Shown: in pieces, positions 26,068-35,026 of the stretch
Layout of the letters: each line of letters begins with the position of its first letter
How positions within the stretch are numbered: the stretch's first letter is position 1
Source: DASWJZ01 sp964440525
GTDB taxonomy: Bacteria; Pseudomonadota; Alphaproteobacteria; Rhizobiales; Afifellaceae
Direction: 5' to 3'
DNA length: 64,000 bases
Assembly: GCA_964440525.1 (NCBI GenBank)
Contig: CAYTTC010000001.1
Span: forward strand, 74,057-138,056
Made by a program: the position numbers and the translations under genes
Notes under the pieces: generated by a model
Told to the model about the DNA's origin: nothing
Seen by the model: the letters and a program-made list of their open reading frames with translations, nothing else
Databases searched by the model: none

Positions 26068-27174
26068 ATGCAGGTCCTGATCGTCGGCGGTGGCGTGATC
26101 GGCGCGTCCATCGCCTATTTCCTGAGCTGTCGCGGCGTCGAGCCGATCGTCATCGAACGGAAGGGGGTGGCTTGCGCGGCGTCGGGCAAATCCGGAGGAT
26201 TTCTGGCGCTCGATTGGTGCGACGGCACTCCGCTTCAGTCGTTGGCGCGGCGTAGCTTCGCGCTTCACGCGAGCCTTGCCGATGAGGTCGGCGGCAATTG
26301 GGGCTATCGCCGCCTCACCACGTATAGCGGCTTCGCGAGCGCCCGGAGCGACTCTGCTGGCCACGGTGCCGGCCGCGCCCTCGCCTGGCTGGCGGATGGC
26401 GTGACCTTGGATCGCCGCCTGGGGTCAATTGCTACGACGGCGCAGGTTCATCCGGGCGCATTCACCGCAGCGATGATGCGCGCGGCGGAAGCGCGCGGCG
26501 CGAAGCTGCGCCTCGGGTCGGTCACCGGTCTCCTCCGCGCCGAGGACGGAGCGAGCGTGCGAGGTGTCGAGGTCAATGGTGAGATGATCGCGGCGGATGC
26601 CGTCGTCATCGCCATGGGACCCTGGTCGATCCTTGCCGCACGCTGGCTGCCGCTTCCGCGAATTTTCGGGCTGAAGGGGCACAGCCTCGTCTTCGAGACC
26701 GGCACCGCGGTGCCGGCCGAGGCTCTGTTTCTCGAATACCGGGAGAAGAGCGGCGCGGTGCATTCGCCCGAAGTGTTTCCCCGCACCGATGGCACGACCT
26801 ATGTCTGCGGCATCTCCAGCGAAAGTCCGGTGCCGAACGACCCGGCCGACGTCGCGCCCGATCCCGGCGCAATCGAGCGGCTTCGGGCGATGTGCGAAAA
26901 ACTGTCACCTGAGCTCGCCGCGGCGAAGATTCTCGCGCGGCAAGCCTGCTACCGCCCCGTCACCGAAGACGGCCTGCCGCTCATCGGTGCGGTCCCGGGC
27001 GTTGCGGGCGCCTATGTGGCGACCGGCCACAGCGTTTGGGGCATCCTCAACGCACCGGCGACCGGCGAGGCGATGGCGGAGCTGATCCTCGACGGCGCCG
27101 CGCGCACCGTCGACCTTTCGCCCTTCGACCCGCGGCGGCTTCGAGCGGTCGATCCGGCACGCGCCTCGGCCTGA
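26068..27174 (+). CDS. FAD-dependent oxidoreductase (DAO family)
   Basis: A 368-residue flavoenzyme of the D-amino-acid oxidase/glycine oxidase/sarcosine oxidase group. The FAD dinucleotide motif VGGGVIGASIAYFL starts at residue 5, the ATG-type second motif lies at AADAVVIAMGPWS, and the C-terminal FAD strand reads RPVTEDGLPLIGAVP with VATGHSVWGILNAP. The expected flavin-attaching or active-site residues cannot be settled. It is divergent from the GH127 operon and may share the palindrome-containing promoter region. A longer start at 25948 would add a Ser/Arg-rich segment with no family resemblance. Confidence 0.85.
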   Translation: MQVLIVGGGVIGASIAYFLSCRGVEPIVIERKGVACAASGKSGGFLALDWCDGTPLQSLARRSFALHASLADEVGGNWGYRRLTTYSGFASARSDSAGHGAGRALAWLADGVTLDRRLGSIATTAQVHPGAFTAAMMRAAEARGAKLRLGSVTGLLRAEDGASVRGVEVNGEMIAADAVVIAMGPWSILAARWLPLPRIFGLKGHSLVFETGTAVPAEALFLEYREKSGAVHSPEVFPRTDGTTYVCGISSESPVPNDPADVAPDPGAIERLRAMCEKLSPELAAAKILARQACYRPVTEDGLPLIGAVPGVAGAYVATGHSVWGILNAPATGEAMAELILDGAARTVDLSPFDPRRLRAVDPARASA

Positions 27175-27253
27175 TCTCTCTCGGTCAACCGGCCGGGGCG
27201 AGGTCGCCGATCAAGGTCGGGAGACGCGCGTCATTGCCCAATGGATAGGTTCC

Positions 27254-27688
27254 TCAGCCGCCCGCTCTGAGCCGCTTCAGCGCCTTCGCCTGCATGCTGT
27301 TCGGATCCATCTGCATCAGCTCGATGCGGTTGCCGTCGGGATCCTCGATCCAGGCTTGCAGGTTGCCGTCGGCGCCGAGCTGCTTTTCGCGCTCGATCGG
27401 CACACCGGCCGCTGCGAGCTCTTCCAGCACTGCGTCGATGCTGGCGACCTCAAGGCAGATGTGATTCAAGCCGTTCGCGTCGCGCGGCGGCGCGCGGTCG
27501 CCTGCTGCCTCGGGAAAGAGCTCGATATATTGCGTGTCGGTGACACGCAGGTACATCAGCCACAGTTTTCCGTCGCGCTCGAGCCGGAACATCTCCTTGA
27601 GGCCGAGCTTGTCGCGATAGAAATCGAGCGTGCGGTCGATGTCCTTCACGCGGATTGCGATGTGTCCAATGCCGACGATGCTTTTCAT
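27254..27688 (-). CDS. VOC (glyoxalase/lactoylglutathione lyase-like) protein
   Basis: A 144-residue two-module VOC protein. His in VGIGHIAIRV, Glu in QYIELFPE, His in GLNHICLEV and Glu in NRIELMQMD fill the four metal-binding positions used by glyoxalase I. The start is supported by AGGAGCAAGGC just upstream. Specific chemistry (isomerase, dioxygenase or glyoxalase) cannot be told from sequence. It points away from the kinase cluster and is probably a single-gene transcript. Confidence 0.85.
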   Translation of the reverse strand: MKSIVGIGHIAIRVKDIDRTLDFYRDKLGLKEMFRLERDGKLWLMYLRVTDTQYIELFPEAAGDRAPPRDANGLNHICLEVASIDAVLEELAAAGVPIEREKQLGADGNLQAWIEDPDGNRIELMQMDPNSMQAKALKRLRAGG

Positions 27689-28048
27689 GCCTTGCTCCTA
27701 CACCTGATCAGCGGCGCGCCGAGACGCCGCTCCGGCTTCAATATCACGCCGAGCCGAGCTTCCAATCCGGTGTGGCGCGCCCCCATCGATGCGCTCACCG
27801 GCACTAGACACATGGTTGTGGTTTTCATTCGTGTAAGCACCGGTTGAAGCAGAGCATTTTCTGCCGTGAGCTTCGAACACCGGGGAATTATTTAGGACTT
27901 CCTCAACCTTTTGTTGCAGTATTACTGCACTCAATGAAAGAGCAGCAATCGCTTGCCTTGGGGTTGGCGCGGTGAACTGGCTTGTTTTCAGAATCCGCCC
28001 CGGTGCGGCACCGGGCATTCCCGCGCGAGCGGCGTTTTCGGCTGATTC
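27689..28048. promoter_or_regulatory. Intergenic region with palindrome before the hybrid kinase
   Basis: This 360-base region separates the divergent VOC and hybrid-kinase genes. It holds an inverted repeat TGCAGTA-T-TACTGCA at 27915-27929, perfect apart from the single central base and about 120 bases before the kinase start. That makes it a candidate operator. No coding region or obvious Shine-Dalgarno sequence is seen at the kinase start. Confidence 0.45.
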
Positions 28049-31000
28049 ATGATGGCGGCGCTGCCTCACCTCGTCGGCTCCATGGTGTCCAATCTGTTGA
28101 TCCTGGTCGGTCTCACCTATCTGGTGAGCCGGCTTGCGGCAGCGCACCCGCCGGTTCGCACTACGTACCGTGGCGCCATTTTCGGTCTGGCGCTTGGCGC
28201 CGTCGCCGGCGTTCTGATGTTCGCTTCCGTCGAGGTGGCGGACGCGGCCTTCGTCGACCTGAGGTACGTCGTCATTCTCATGTCCGGCCTGCTGGGCGGA
28301 CCGGTCGCGGCAATCCTGACGGCTACGATCGCGGCGCTCTTCCGCATCGAGATCGGCGGCGATGTGCTCGTTCCCACGATCGGGATTGTGGCAGCGGCTG
28401 CGCTCGGCGTCGGCGCGAAAATGCTTGGCGTCGGTTCCAGTTTGCGCGCGCTGCTCGTGCTTGGCGCGGGGCTGGCGGTGCTGTGGGGATTGACGCCGAT
28501 GTTGGCGTACCTGCTCGGCTACCGCGATCTCGCAACGGCGCAGCACGTGTCGATGACAGTGTTGCCGCTCGCCGCGGTCTTTTTCCCGATCGGCGCCATC
28601 GCCATGGGCGGTCTGCTCAGATTCGAGGGTCGGCGCGCCGACCAAACAGCCGACCTCAAATCCGAGAACCAGTTACTCAGCGAGCGCGACGCGCGGTTCC
28701 GCACGGTGTTCGATCTCTCGAGCGTCGCCATGATTTGGACGTCGCAGGACAGCCGTATCGTTCGCGCCAATCGAAGAATGGCGGAGCTCGTCGGCTATAC
28801 GGTCGATGAGCTGCAGACCATGCGCTACGAAGACCTGTTGGTTCCGGAGGACCATGAGGAATATTACCGGATTCGATCAGCGGCGGCGGCGACATGGGTG
28901 TCGCCGAAGGATCAGGAAAGGCGCTATTTGAGGAAGGACGGAGGCATCTTTTGGGGTCTCCGATCGGTAACCCGCGTAGAAACGGAGCCCAATGAGCCGG
29001 CCCACAAATTCGTGATGATTCAAGACATCACGGAGCGAAAGCAGGCGGAAAACCAGATCCGGTTCCAGGCCGAGCTTCTGGAATCCGTCGAGCAGGCGGT
29101 GATCGCCACCGACATGACCGGATCCGTCATCTTCTGGAACCGCTTCGCGGAAAAGCTCTTTTGCCGGCGGGCAACGTCGACCCTCGGTTCCCGCCTCGGC
29201 TCGATCGTTCCTTCGATCGCGGGCCAATTCGAGCCGAGCCAGATCGCGTTGCGCCTAAATTCCGGCAAGAGCTGGTCGGGCGAGTTTTCGGTGCGGCGCG
29301 GGGATGGCTCGATCATCCTCGCCCAGATTACGAATTCGCCGGTAAGGGACGGCGACGGGAAGATGATCGGAATCGTCGCAGTCGCAACCGACGTCACCGA
29401 GGAGAAGCACTCGCGGCGTACGCTTCTGGAAGAGCAGCGCGTGCTCGCGGTCCTCAACCGCACGGCCGCGAAACTCAACGCCGAATTGGACCTGACGGCG
29501 CTCTTGCAAGCGGTCACGGACGCCGGCATCGAATTGACCGGCGCCGAGTTCGGCGCCCTCTTCTCCGGCAGGAGGTCGGCCCAGGACGACCATTTCGAAC
29601 TCTACGCGCTCTCCGGAATCAACCGCCAATCCTTCGACGCTCTTCCGTTGCCGCGGGAAATGGGCGTGGTCGGCCCAATTCTCAAAGGCGAGGGCATCTT
29701 CCGCTGGGCCGACGTCAGCAAAGACCCGAAGTACTCGGAGGCAATCGCTGGTCATGCGCTCCGGGAGGGCGCGTCGCTGGTCCGCAGCTACCTCGCGGTT
29801 CCTCTCGTCTCGCGTTCGGGGGTCGTGATCGGCGCGCTGTTCCTCTGCCACGGGCAGGCGGGCGTCTTCACGGAACGGTCCGAGCGGATCATGGAAGGCA
29901 TCGCCTCGCACGCTTCCATCGCGATCGAAAAGGCAAATCTCTTCCAGGCTGCCCATCAGGAAATCGAGACGCGCAAGAAGGTGGAAGAATCGCTGAACAA
30001 GAGCAAGGCGCGCTTCCGCGACTTCGCAGAGGTGGGATCGGACCTCTTGTGGGAGACCGACGAGCGGTTTCGCGTCACCTCAATCGTCGGAGATTCGCGA
30101 GCGGTCTTCGGCCTCGCGGAAGAGGAGCTGATGGGAAAGACCGCCTGGGAATTCGCCAAGGCGGACGTTTCAGCGGTGGACTGGAAGCAACACATCGCCG
30201 ACCATGAGACGAGGCAGCCGTTTCGAAATTTCGAATATCAGATCGTCGACCGCAACGGCGCCATGCGCTGGATTTCGACGAACGGCCGGCCCTATTTCGA
30301 CCAACACCGGAACCTCCTCGGCTTCCGCGGCTCCTCCACGAACATAGCCGCGCGCAAGCACGCGGAGGCGAAGCTGGCGGCAAGCGCGCGCCAGCAGCAA
30401 TCCGCCGCGGTTCTGAGCCAGCTCGCCTTGCAGGGCGTACCGCGCGACGACCTCTATCAGGTCGCGATCGAGCTGGTCGCGCGGACACTCGCGGTCGAGC
30501 TGGTCGGCATCCTCGAGCTCTCCGCCGACAAGCGGGTCTTGCGCCTGCGCGCCGGCAGCGGATGGCCCTCGCAATCCGTCAATATCCGCGCCGTCCCGCT
30601 CGACTACTGCCCGCCGCTGGCGCGCGGGATTGCCTCGGACGTTCCCGTGCATTTCTCGCGGCGCAATTTCAACCTGATCCCGGGCCTGCAAAACGACAAG
30701 GGTTCCGGCGTGGCCCTCCCGATCGGCGAGAAGGCCGCGCGGATCGGCGTCCTCGTCGTCTGCTCGGATGGATTCAGAGCCTTCAGCGAGAGCGACATCA
30801 ACTTCCTTCGAGCCATCGCGTTCGTGCTGGCCGCCGATGCGGAGCAGCGGAAGGCGGAAGCGACGTTGCGGCTCAGGGACCGCGCGCTAGAGGCGATCGG
30901 CGAGGGGATCATGATCACCGACGCGGCCGAGTTCGACAACCCGGTCATCTACGTCAATCCCGCCTTCGAGCGGCTCACAGGCTATACGAAGGACGAGGCC

Positions 31001-32365
31001 GCGGGGCGCAATGCGCGATTCCTGCAGGGCGCCGAGACCGACCGGAACACCATCCAGACCATCCGCACCTCGGTTGAGAACGAAGCGGCGTTCCGCGGCT
31101 CGGTCCTCAACTATCGAAAGGACGGCACGCCCTTCTGGAACGGCCTGACGATCTCTCCGATATGCGATTCGAACGGAACCACGTCGTACTTCGTCGGCAT
31201 TCTCTCCGACGAGACTGAGCGTATCCAGCTGGCGTCTCAGTTGAGGCAGGCGCAGAAGATGGAATCGCTCGGGCACCTGACCGGCGGCGTGGCGCACGAT
31301 TTCAACAATCTCCTGGCGGTGATCCTCGGCAATTCGGAGATACTGTTCGAGGAGATCACCGACCCGGATCTCAAGGCCACGGCCGAGCTGGTAATGACGA
31401 CCGCCGAAAAAGGAGCGGATCTGACGCAGCGTCTTCTCGCCTTCGGACGACGGCAGGCTCTCCACCCCGAACCGCTCGAGGTCGGCTCTGTGATCGGATC
31501 ATTGTCCGACATGCTCAGTCGTACGCTCGGTAACCAGGTCACCCTGGAAACGCGCTCGGCGGCGGAGCAGCCGGCCTATGTGGACCGGGGCCTTTTCGAG
31601 TCGGCGATTCTCAATCTCGCCCTGAACGCCCGCGACGCCATGCCGAGTGGCGGCCTTCTTACCATCGCGACGGATGTGGTCCAATGCGCCGAAGGTCTCG
31701 CCGGCGGTCTCCTCCCCGGCGCCTATGTCCGGGTTACAGTCACCGATACCGGCGACGGCATGCCAGAGGATGTTCTCGACCGCGCCTTCGATCCGTTCTT
31801 CACGACGAAGGGCGTCGGCAAGGGCTCAGGTATGGGCCTTTCGATGGTCTACGGTTTCGCCAAGCAATCCGGCGGCCACGTCAGCATTGAGAGCACGATC
31901 GGGCAGGGCACGTCGGTGCACCTCTATCTTCCCGTGTCGTCCGGCTCCGAAATCTCGCAGTCGGTCGAGGCGCGCCCGGCTCTACCCTCCGCTGGCGGCA
32001 AAGAACGTATCCTGCTCGTCGAGGACGAGCCCCTCGTGCGCCGTTTCGTCTCCAACCAGCTCTCAGGCCTCGGCTATTCCGTCCTTGAGGCGGAGGCCGG
32101 GAGCGCGGCGTTGGATATCCTGCGATCGGAGCCGAAGATCGATCTCTTGTTCACTGACCTCTTGATGCCGGGCGGGATCAGCGGCTTCGATCTGGTGAAG
32201 AGCGCGCGCGAGTTCCTGCCGGATCTCAAGGTGCTCTTGACGACCGGCTACGCGGCCGAAGCTGACAGTATGCTTGCCGACGTCAAGGAGCCGATCCTCA
32301 AGAAGCCCTACAAGAAGCAGCAACTCGCCCAGGCGCTGCGGAGCGTGCTCGAGCAGACGGCCTGA
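28049..32365 (+). CDS. Membrane hybrid histidine kinase: 5TM-LYT-like, PAS, PAS, GAF, PAS, GAF, LOV-like PAS, HisKA, HATPase, receiver
   Basis: A 1438-residue hybrid sensor. About six hydrophobic spans (residues 8-190) resemble the 5TM-LYT sensor region. They are followed by PAS (about 213-330), PAS (337-455), GAF (464-634), PAS (651-774), GAF (780-937), a LOV-type PAS (941-1060), HisKA (H1083 in GGVAHDFNN), HATPase (DTGDGMPED, GMGLSMVYGF) and a receiver with D1370 (LFTDLLMPGG) and Lys in KKPYKKQ. The LOV-type domain matches the photoreceptor family in GYTKDEAAGRN, RFLQGAETD, LNYRKDGTPFWN and ISPI. The photo-adduct Cys is Ala (A989 in GRNARFLQ) and the signalling Gln is Leu (L1052 in FVGIL). 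It should autophosphorylate and pass phosphate to the receiver, but classical light sensing is not expected. Confidence 0.92.
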   Translation: MMAALPHLVGSMVSNLLILVGLTYLVSRLAAAHPPVRTTYRGAIFGLALGAVAGVLMFASVEVADAAFVDLRYVVILMSGLLGGPVAAILTATIAALFRIEIGGDVLVPTIGIVAAAALGVGAKMLGVGSSLRALLVLGAGLAVLWGLTPMLAYLLGYRDLATAQHVSMTVLPLAAVFFPIGAIAMGGLLRFEGRRADQTADLKSENQLLSERDARFRTVFDLSSVAMIWTSQDSRIVRANRRMAELVGYTVDELQTMRYEDLLVPEDHEEYYRIRSAAAATWVSPKDQERRYLRKDGGIFWGLRSVTRVETEPNEPAHKFVMIQDITERKQAENQIRFQAELLESVEQAVIATDMTGSVIFWNRFAEKLFCRRATSTLGSRLGSIVPSIAGQFEPSQIALRLNSGKSWSGEFSVRRGDGSIILAQITNSPVRDGDGKMIGIVAVATDVTEEKHSRRTLLEEQRVLAVLNRTAAKLNAELDLTALLQAVTDAGIELTGAEFGALFSGRRSAQDDHFELYALSGINRQSFDALPLPREMGVVGPILKGEGIFRWADVSKDPKYSEAIAGHALREGASLVRSYLAVPLVSRSGVVIGALFLCHGQAGVFTERSERIMEGIASHASIAIEKANLFQAAHQEIETRKKVEESLNKSKARFRDFAEVGSDLLWETDERFRVTSIVGDSRAVFGLAEEELMGKTAWEFAKADVSAVDWKQHIADHETRQPFRNFEYQIVDRNGAMRWISTNGRPYFDQHRNLLGFRGSSTNIAARKHAEAKLAASARQQQSAAVLSQLALQGVPRDDLYQVAIELVARTLAVELVGILELSADKRVLRLRAGSGWPSQSVNIRAVPLDYCPPLARGIASDVPVHFSRRNFNLIPGLQNDKGSGVALPIGEKAARIGVLVVCSDGFRAFSESDINFLRAIAFVLAADAEQRKAEATLRLRDRALEAIGEGIMITDAAEFDNPVIYVNPAFERLTGYTKDEAAGRNARFLQGAETDRNTIQTIRTSVENEAAFRGSVLNYRKDGTPFWNGLTISPICDSNGTTSYFVGILSDETERIQLASQLRQAQKMESLGHLTGGVAHDFNNLLAVILGNSEILFEEITDPDLKATAELVMTTAEKGADLTQRLLAFGRRQALHPEPLEVGSVIGSLSDMLSRTLGNQVTLETRSAAEQPAYVDRGLFESAILNLALNARDAMPSGGLLTIATDVVQCAEGLAGGLLPGAYVRVTVTDTGDGMPEDVLDRAFDPFFTTKGVGKGSGMGLSMVYGFAKQSGGHVSIESTIGQGTSVHLYLPVSSGSEISQSVEARPALPSAGGKERILLVEDEPLVRRFVSNQLSGLGYSVLEAEAGSAALDILRSEPKIDLLFTDLLMPGGISGFDLVKSAREFLPDLKVLLTTGYAAEADSMLADVKEPILKKPYKKQQLAQALRSVLEQTA

Positions 32366-32436
32366 TCGGCGTTGCCCGGGGCGGGTCGCGGGCCCGTCTC
32401 TATCGGCCGCGGGCTCGCGGAACGATCGGCGAGCGC

Positions 32437-32457
32437 TGTCCGTATCAGCTACGGACA
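32437..32457. promoter_or_regulatory. Inverted repeat between hybrid kinase and lone receiver
   Basis: TGTCCGTA and TACGGACA form a perfect 8-base inverted repeat around TCAGC, 72 bases after the kinase stop and about 97 before the receiver start. A T-rich AAGATTTTTC follows about 10 bases later. It could be a weak terminator of the kinase gene or an operator for the receiver gene. Confidence 0.4.
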
Positions 32458-32553
32458 CGCAACTGTTAAGATTTTTCTGGAAGGATACTCCCAACAGGCG
32501 GGGACGATTGCATTCGACAGTCCACGCTCGAAGAAGATCCGACGGAGGTAGTC

Positions 32554-33012
32554 GTGTACGAACAGAGTCAGCAAGCGGCCGTGGTGGGTGCTGTGCAGGC
32601 GCCTACTCAAATTCAGAGCTATTGTTTCGTTGTCGATGACGATGATGGGATCTGCAAGGCGCTCTCCTTCACGTTGCGGAAGCTCGGCTTCGGCACTGCT
32701 GACATCGCCACTCCCGCGGCCTTGGACGCGGCGCTGGCCGAGCGCAGCCCAGTGCTGATCTTTCTCGACCTCGGACTTGGCCAATCGGGCGCTTTGGACG
32801 TGCTTCCGATCCTGGCGCGGCACGGCTACGAGGGCCACGTTCAGCTGATGAGCGGGCGGAGCCAGAGCGTGCTCGACGAGGTGGTCGCGGCAGGTGAGCG
32901 GCAGGGGCTCAAGATGCTGCCGGCTTTGATGAAACCGTTCCGAATGGGAGTGGTCAGGGATCTCGTCGCCATCCTTGGCCTGGCGTCGCCGGCCAGTACG
33001 CCTTCGACCTGA
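32554..33012 (+). CDS. Single-domain response regulator (receiver only)
   Basis: A 152-residue protein with a GTG start supported by CGGAGGT 7-12 bases upstream. It consists of one receiver domain: acidic cluster VVDDDDG, phosphoacceptor D72 (FLDLGLG), Ser in place of the switch Thr (LMSG) and K127 (MKPF). A polar 20-residue leader precedes it and no output domain follows. It resembles the receiver of the REC-EAL protein at 36404-37633 more than the other receivers here, sharing VQL-SG and GERxGLKML blocks. A phosphate sink or a competitor for the EAL protein's kinase is plausible. Confidence 0.88.
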   Translation: MYEQSQQAAVVGAVQAPTQIQSYCFVVDDDDGICKALSFTLRKLGFGTADIATPAALDAALAERSPVLIFLDLGLGQSGALDVLPILARHGYEGHVQLMSGRSQSVLDEVVAAGERQGLKMLPALMKPFRMGVVRDLVAILGLASPASTPST

Positions 33013-33304
33013 GGCGACGCAGGTCAGGAAATCCCCGCCGACGCTTGAATTCCGGGCGAGCCAGCTTGGCCGCGGCAGCCCCTACCCACCACGCGGCTAC
33101 GTGACTGATTTGCCATGTATTTTTCTGATTCCCCCGGAATTTTCACAACAGTGTGTGGTCCCGCTTTGTCTCACAGCCATAACCGAAAATTAGGGATTCG
33201 ACGTTGTACTGCTCAATGGGCTGGACATTACTTGTTTGTCTCGGGAACGGGCCGTCCTGGCTGACAAATTTCTCCGCCCAAACGTTTTGGGGGAACAGAT
33301 CGGG
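33013..33304. other. Gene-free stretch between lone receiver and second kinase
   Basis: Nearly 300 bases with comparatively AT-rich runs (33110-33200), probably the promoter region of the following kinase. No further gene, repeat or strong hairpin is seen. A TTG at 33236 is an alternative start for the kinase. Confidence 0.4.
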
Positions 33305-34981
33305 ATGCCGCGAGGCGAGTTTGCGACGTTTGGCAACCAACCTTCGGTGAGGCGCTCCGCCCTCGCGGCACCAGCGCCGATCTCGCCGGACGCGGCCGGC
33401 CGGCCTGTAGCGCCGGAGGTCGAGTTCCCCCTCAACCCTTTTCTACGCATCTTGCTGGTTGAGGAAGACCCGCAGATAGCCGAGAGGATTTCGGTGCTTC
33501 TCCAGGGCACATTCGGCGATAGCTGCGCGCGGGATTGGATTAGTGATCCCGGCCAGGCGGCCGAGCTCATGCAGAAGAACCTGCACGACCTTTATCTTCT
33601 TGCCGAGGGCCGCGCGGCGAACGAAACCTCCGACATCATCCGCTCTAGCACTCGCTCCGGCTGCAACGGGGCTATCATCGTACTTGCGACGCATCCCGAT
33701 ACCGATTCAGATCTCCGAGCGGTGGGCGCCGGCGCAGCGGACTACATTCCGTTGGAGAACTTGACCGCCGACCTCTTGGAGCGATCCGTCGGCCATGCGC
33801 TTGTCCGTCAGCAGAGTATCGTTCGCACGCGTCAGGAAATCGAAGGCCTCACCACCGAGAAGACCCGGCTCAATCTGTTGCGCGACGCAAATCACCGCTT
33901 CGTCGAGAACGCCTGTCACGATTTCCGCTCGCCGCTGACGGTCATCAAGGAATTCGCCGCGATCATCGCAGAGGGCCTTGCCGGAGAGGTCAACGAGGAG
34001 CAGTCCGAGTTCCTCGAGATCATCCTGACCCGCGTCGATCATCTGAGCCACATGGTCGACGGAATCCTCGATGCAAGCCGGCTGGAATCCGACCTGATCG
34101 GCGTCAGGCGCGAGGAGCATCCGGTGGCGAAGCTCATCGAGCATGCCCGGAAGACGCTCGAACAGCGGGCTGCGGCGCATAAGGTCCAAATCGAGTTCGC
34201 CGTTCCCGACGCGCTTCCCAACGTCTTTGCCGATGCCGAAAGCATCGGCCGGGTGATCGTCAATCTCGGCGCCAACGCTTGTAAATACGCCGGCGAGAAC
34301 AGCAAGATCCGGGTCTGGGCACGCTACAATTCTGAAGACCGGGACGTAACGATCGGGGTCACCGACAACGGCCCCGGTATCGCGCCCGAACACGTCAAGC
34401 TGATCTTCGACCGGTTCCAGCAGATCCCCGACGACAACGCTTCGCAGAAGGATGGATTTGGCTTGGGGCTCCACATTTCGAGCGAGCTCGTGCGCGTCAA
34501 TTTCGGTACCTTGACGGTCGAGAGCGCACCGAAAAAGGGCAGCACCTTCGCTTTCACTCTTCCGGTTTTCGACGTGAATTCGCTCATTCCGCTTCACTTC
34601 AGCTTTCTGAGGACGGCGCGGCAAAGCTTTCAGAAGGTATCGATCGCCATGGCGTCCGTTGCCGCGGGGGCCGACGGCGCCGCGCTTGTCGATGTCGAGC
34701 GCTACCTCAACCGGCAGCTTCGCTCGTACGACCTGTTGCTGCGCCTTCGCGAAGGTAACTGGCTCGTCTGCGCGGCCGGCGACGCAGACGAGCTGACGAA
34801 GATCACCGAGCGAATTCTCAACACCTATGCCGAGATCAATCGCAACCGCCCGGAGGGCCGGCTTCCGGAAATTCGTTTCCGCCCAATTGGAACTTGGACC
34901 TTGTCCAGCCGCCCGGAGGGCCTGACCGACGCCATTCGTGGAGCCTTTGCGCTCAGCCCGGAAGGGCACGAGCTTCACTAG
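33305..34981 (+). CDS. Histidine kinase with pseudo-receiver and degenerate GGDEF-like tail
   Basis: A 558-residue soluble kinase from the ATG at 33305 (a GGGGGA lies about 10 bases upstream; TTG at 33236 would add 23 residues). An N-terminal receiver-like domain (about 45-160) keeps the acidic pair (LLVEEDPQ), but the phosphoacceptor Asp is Ala (A100 in YLLAEGRA). HisKA follows with H205 (ACHDFRSPLTV), then HATPase (NLGANACKYAG, VTDNGPGIAPEH, GFGLGLHISSELV). The last 120 or so residues align in outline with a GGDEF domain (RSYDLLLRLREGNWLVCAAG), but the GGDEF signature is absent, so no diguanylate cyclase activity is expected. A GGDEF origin is inferred. Confidence 0.88.
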   Translation: MPRGEFATFGNQPSVRRSALAAPAPISPDAAGRPVAPEVEFPLNPFLRILLVEEDPQIAERISVLLQGTFGDSCARDWISDPGQAAELMQKNLHDLYLLAEGRAANETSDIIRSSTRSGCNGAIIVLATHPDTDSDLRAVGAGAADYIPLENLTADLLERSVGHALVRQQSIVRTRQEIEGLTTEKTRLNLLRDANHRFVENACHDFRSPLTVIKEFAAIIAEGLAGEVNEEQSEFLEIILTRVDHLSHMVDGILDASRLESDLIGVRREEHPVAKLIEHARKTLEQRAAAHKVQIEFAVPDALPNVFADAESIGRVIVNLGANACKYAGENSKIRVWARYNSEDRDVTIGVTDNGPGIAPEHVKLIFDRFQQIPDDNASQKDGFGLGLHISSELVRVNFGTLTVESAPKKGSTFAFTLPVFDVNSLIPLHFSFLRTARQSFQKVSIAMASVAAGADGAALVDVERYLNRQLRSYDLLLRLREGNWLVCAAGDADELTKITERILNTYAEINRNRPEGRLPEIRFRPIGTWTLSSRPEGLTDAIRGAFALSPEGHELH

Positions 34982-35026
34982 ACGGACCGGCCGCAAGATA
35001 GCAGCCGCCGCGGAGGAAATTCGAAC

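Noticed and set aside
32419..32450. GGAAC motif that might be an EcfG-type general-stress promoter
   Set aside because: The matching -10 element (CGTT-like at 16-17 bases) is absent.
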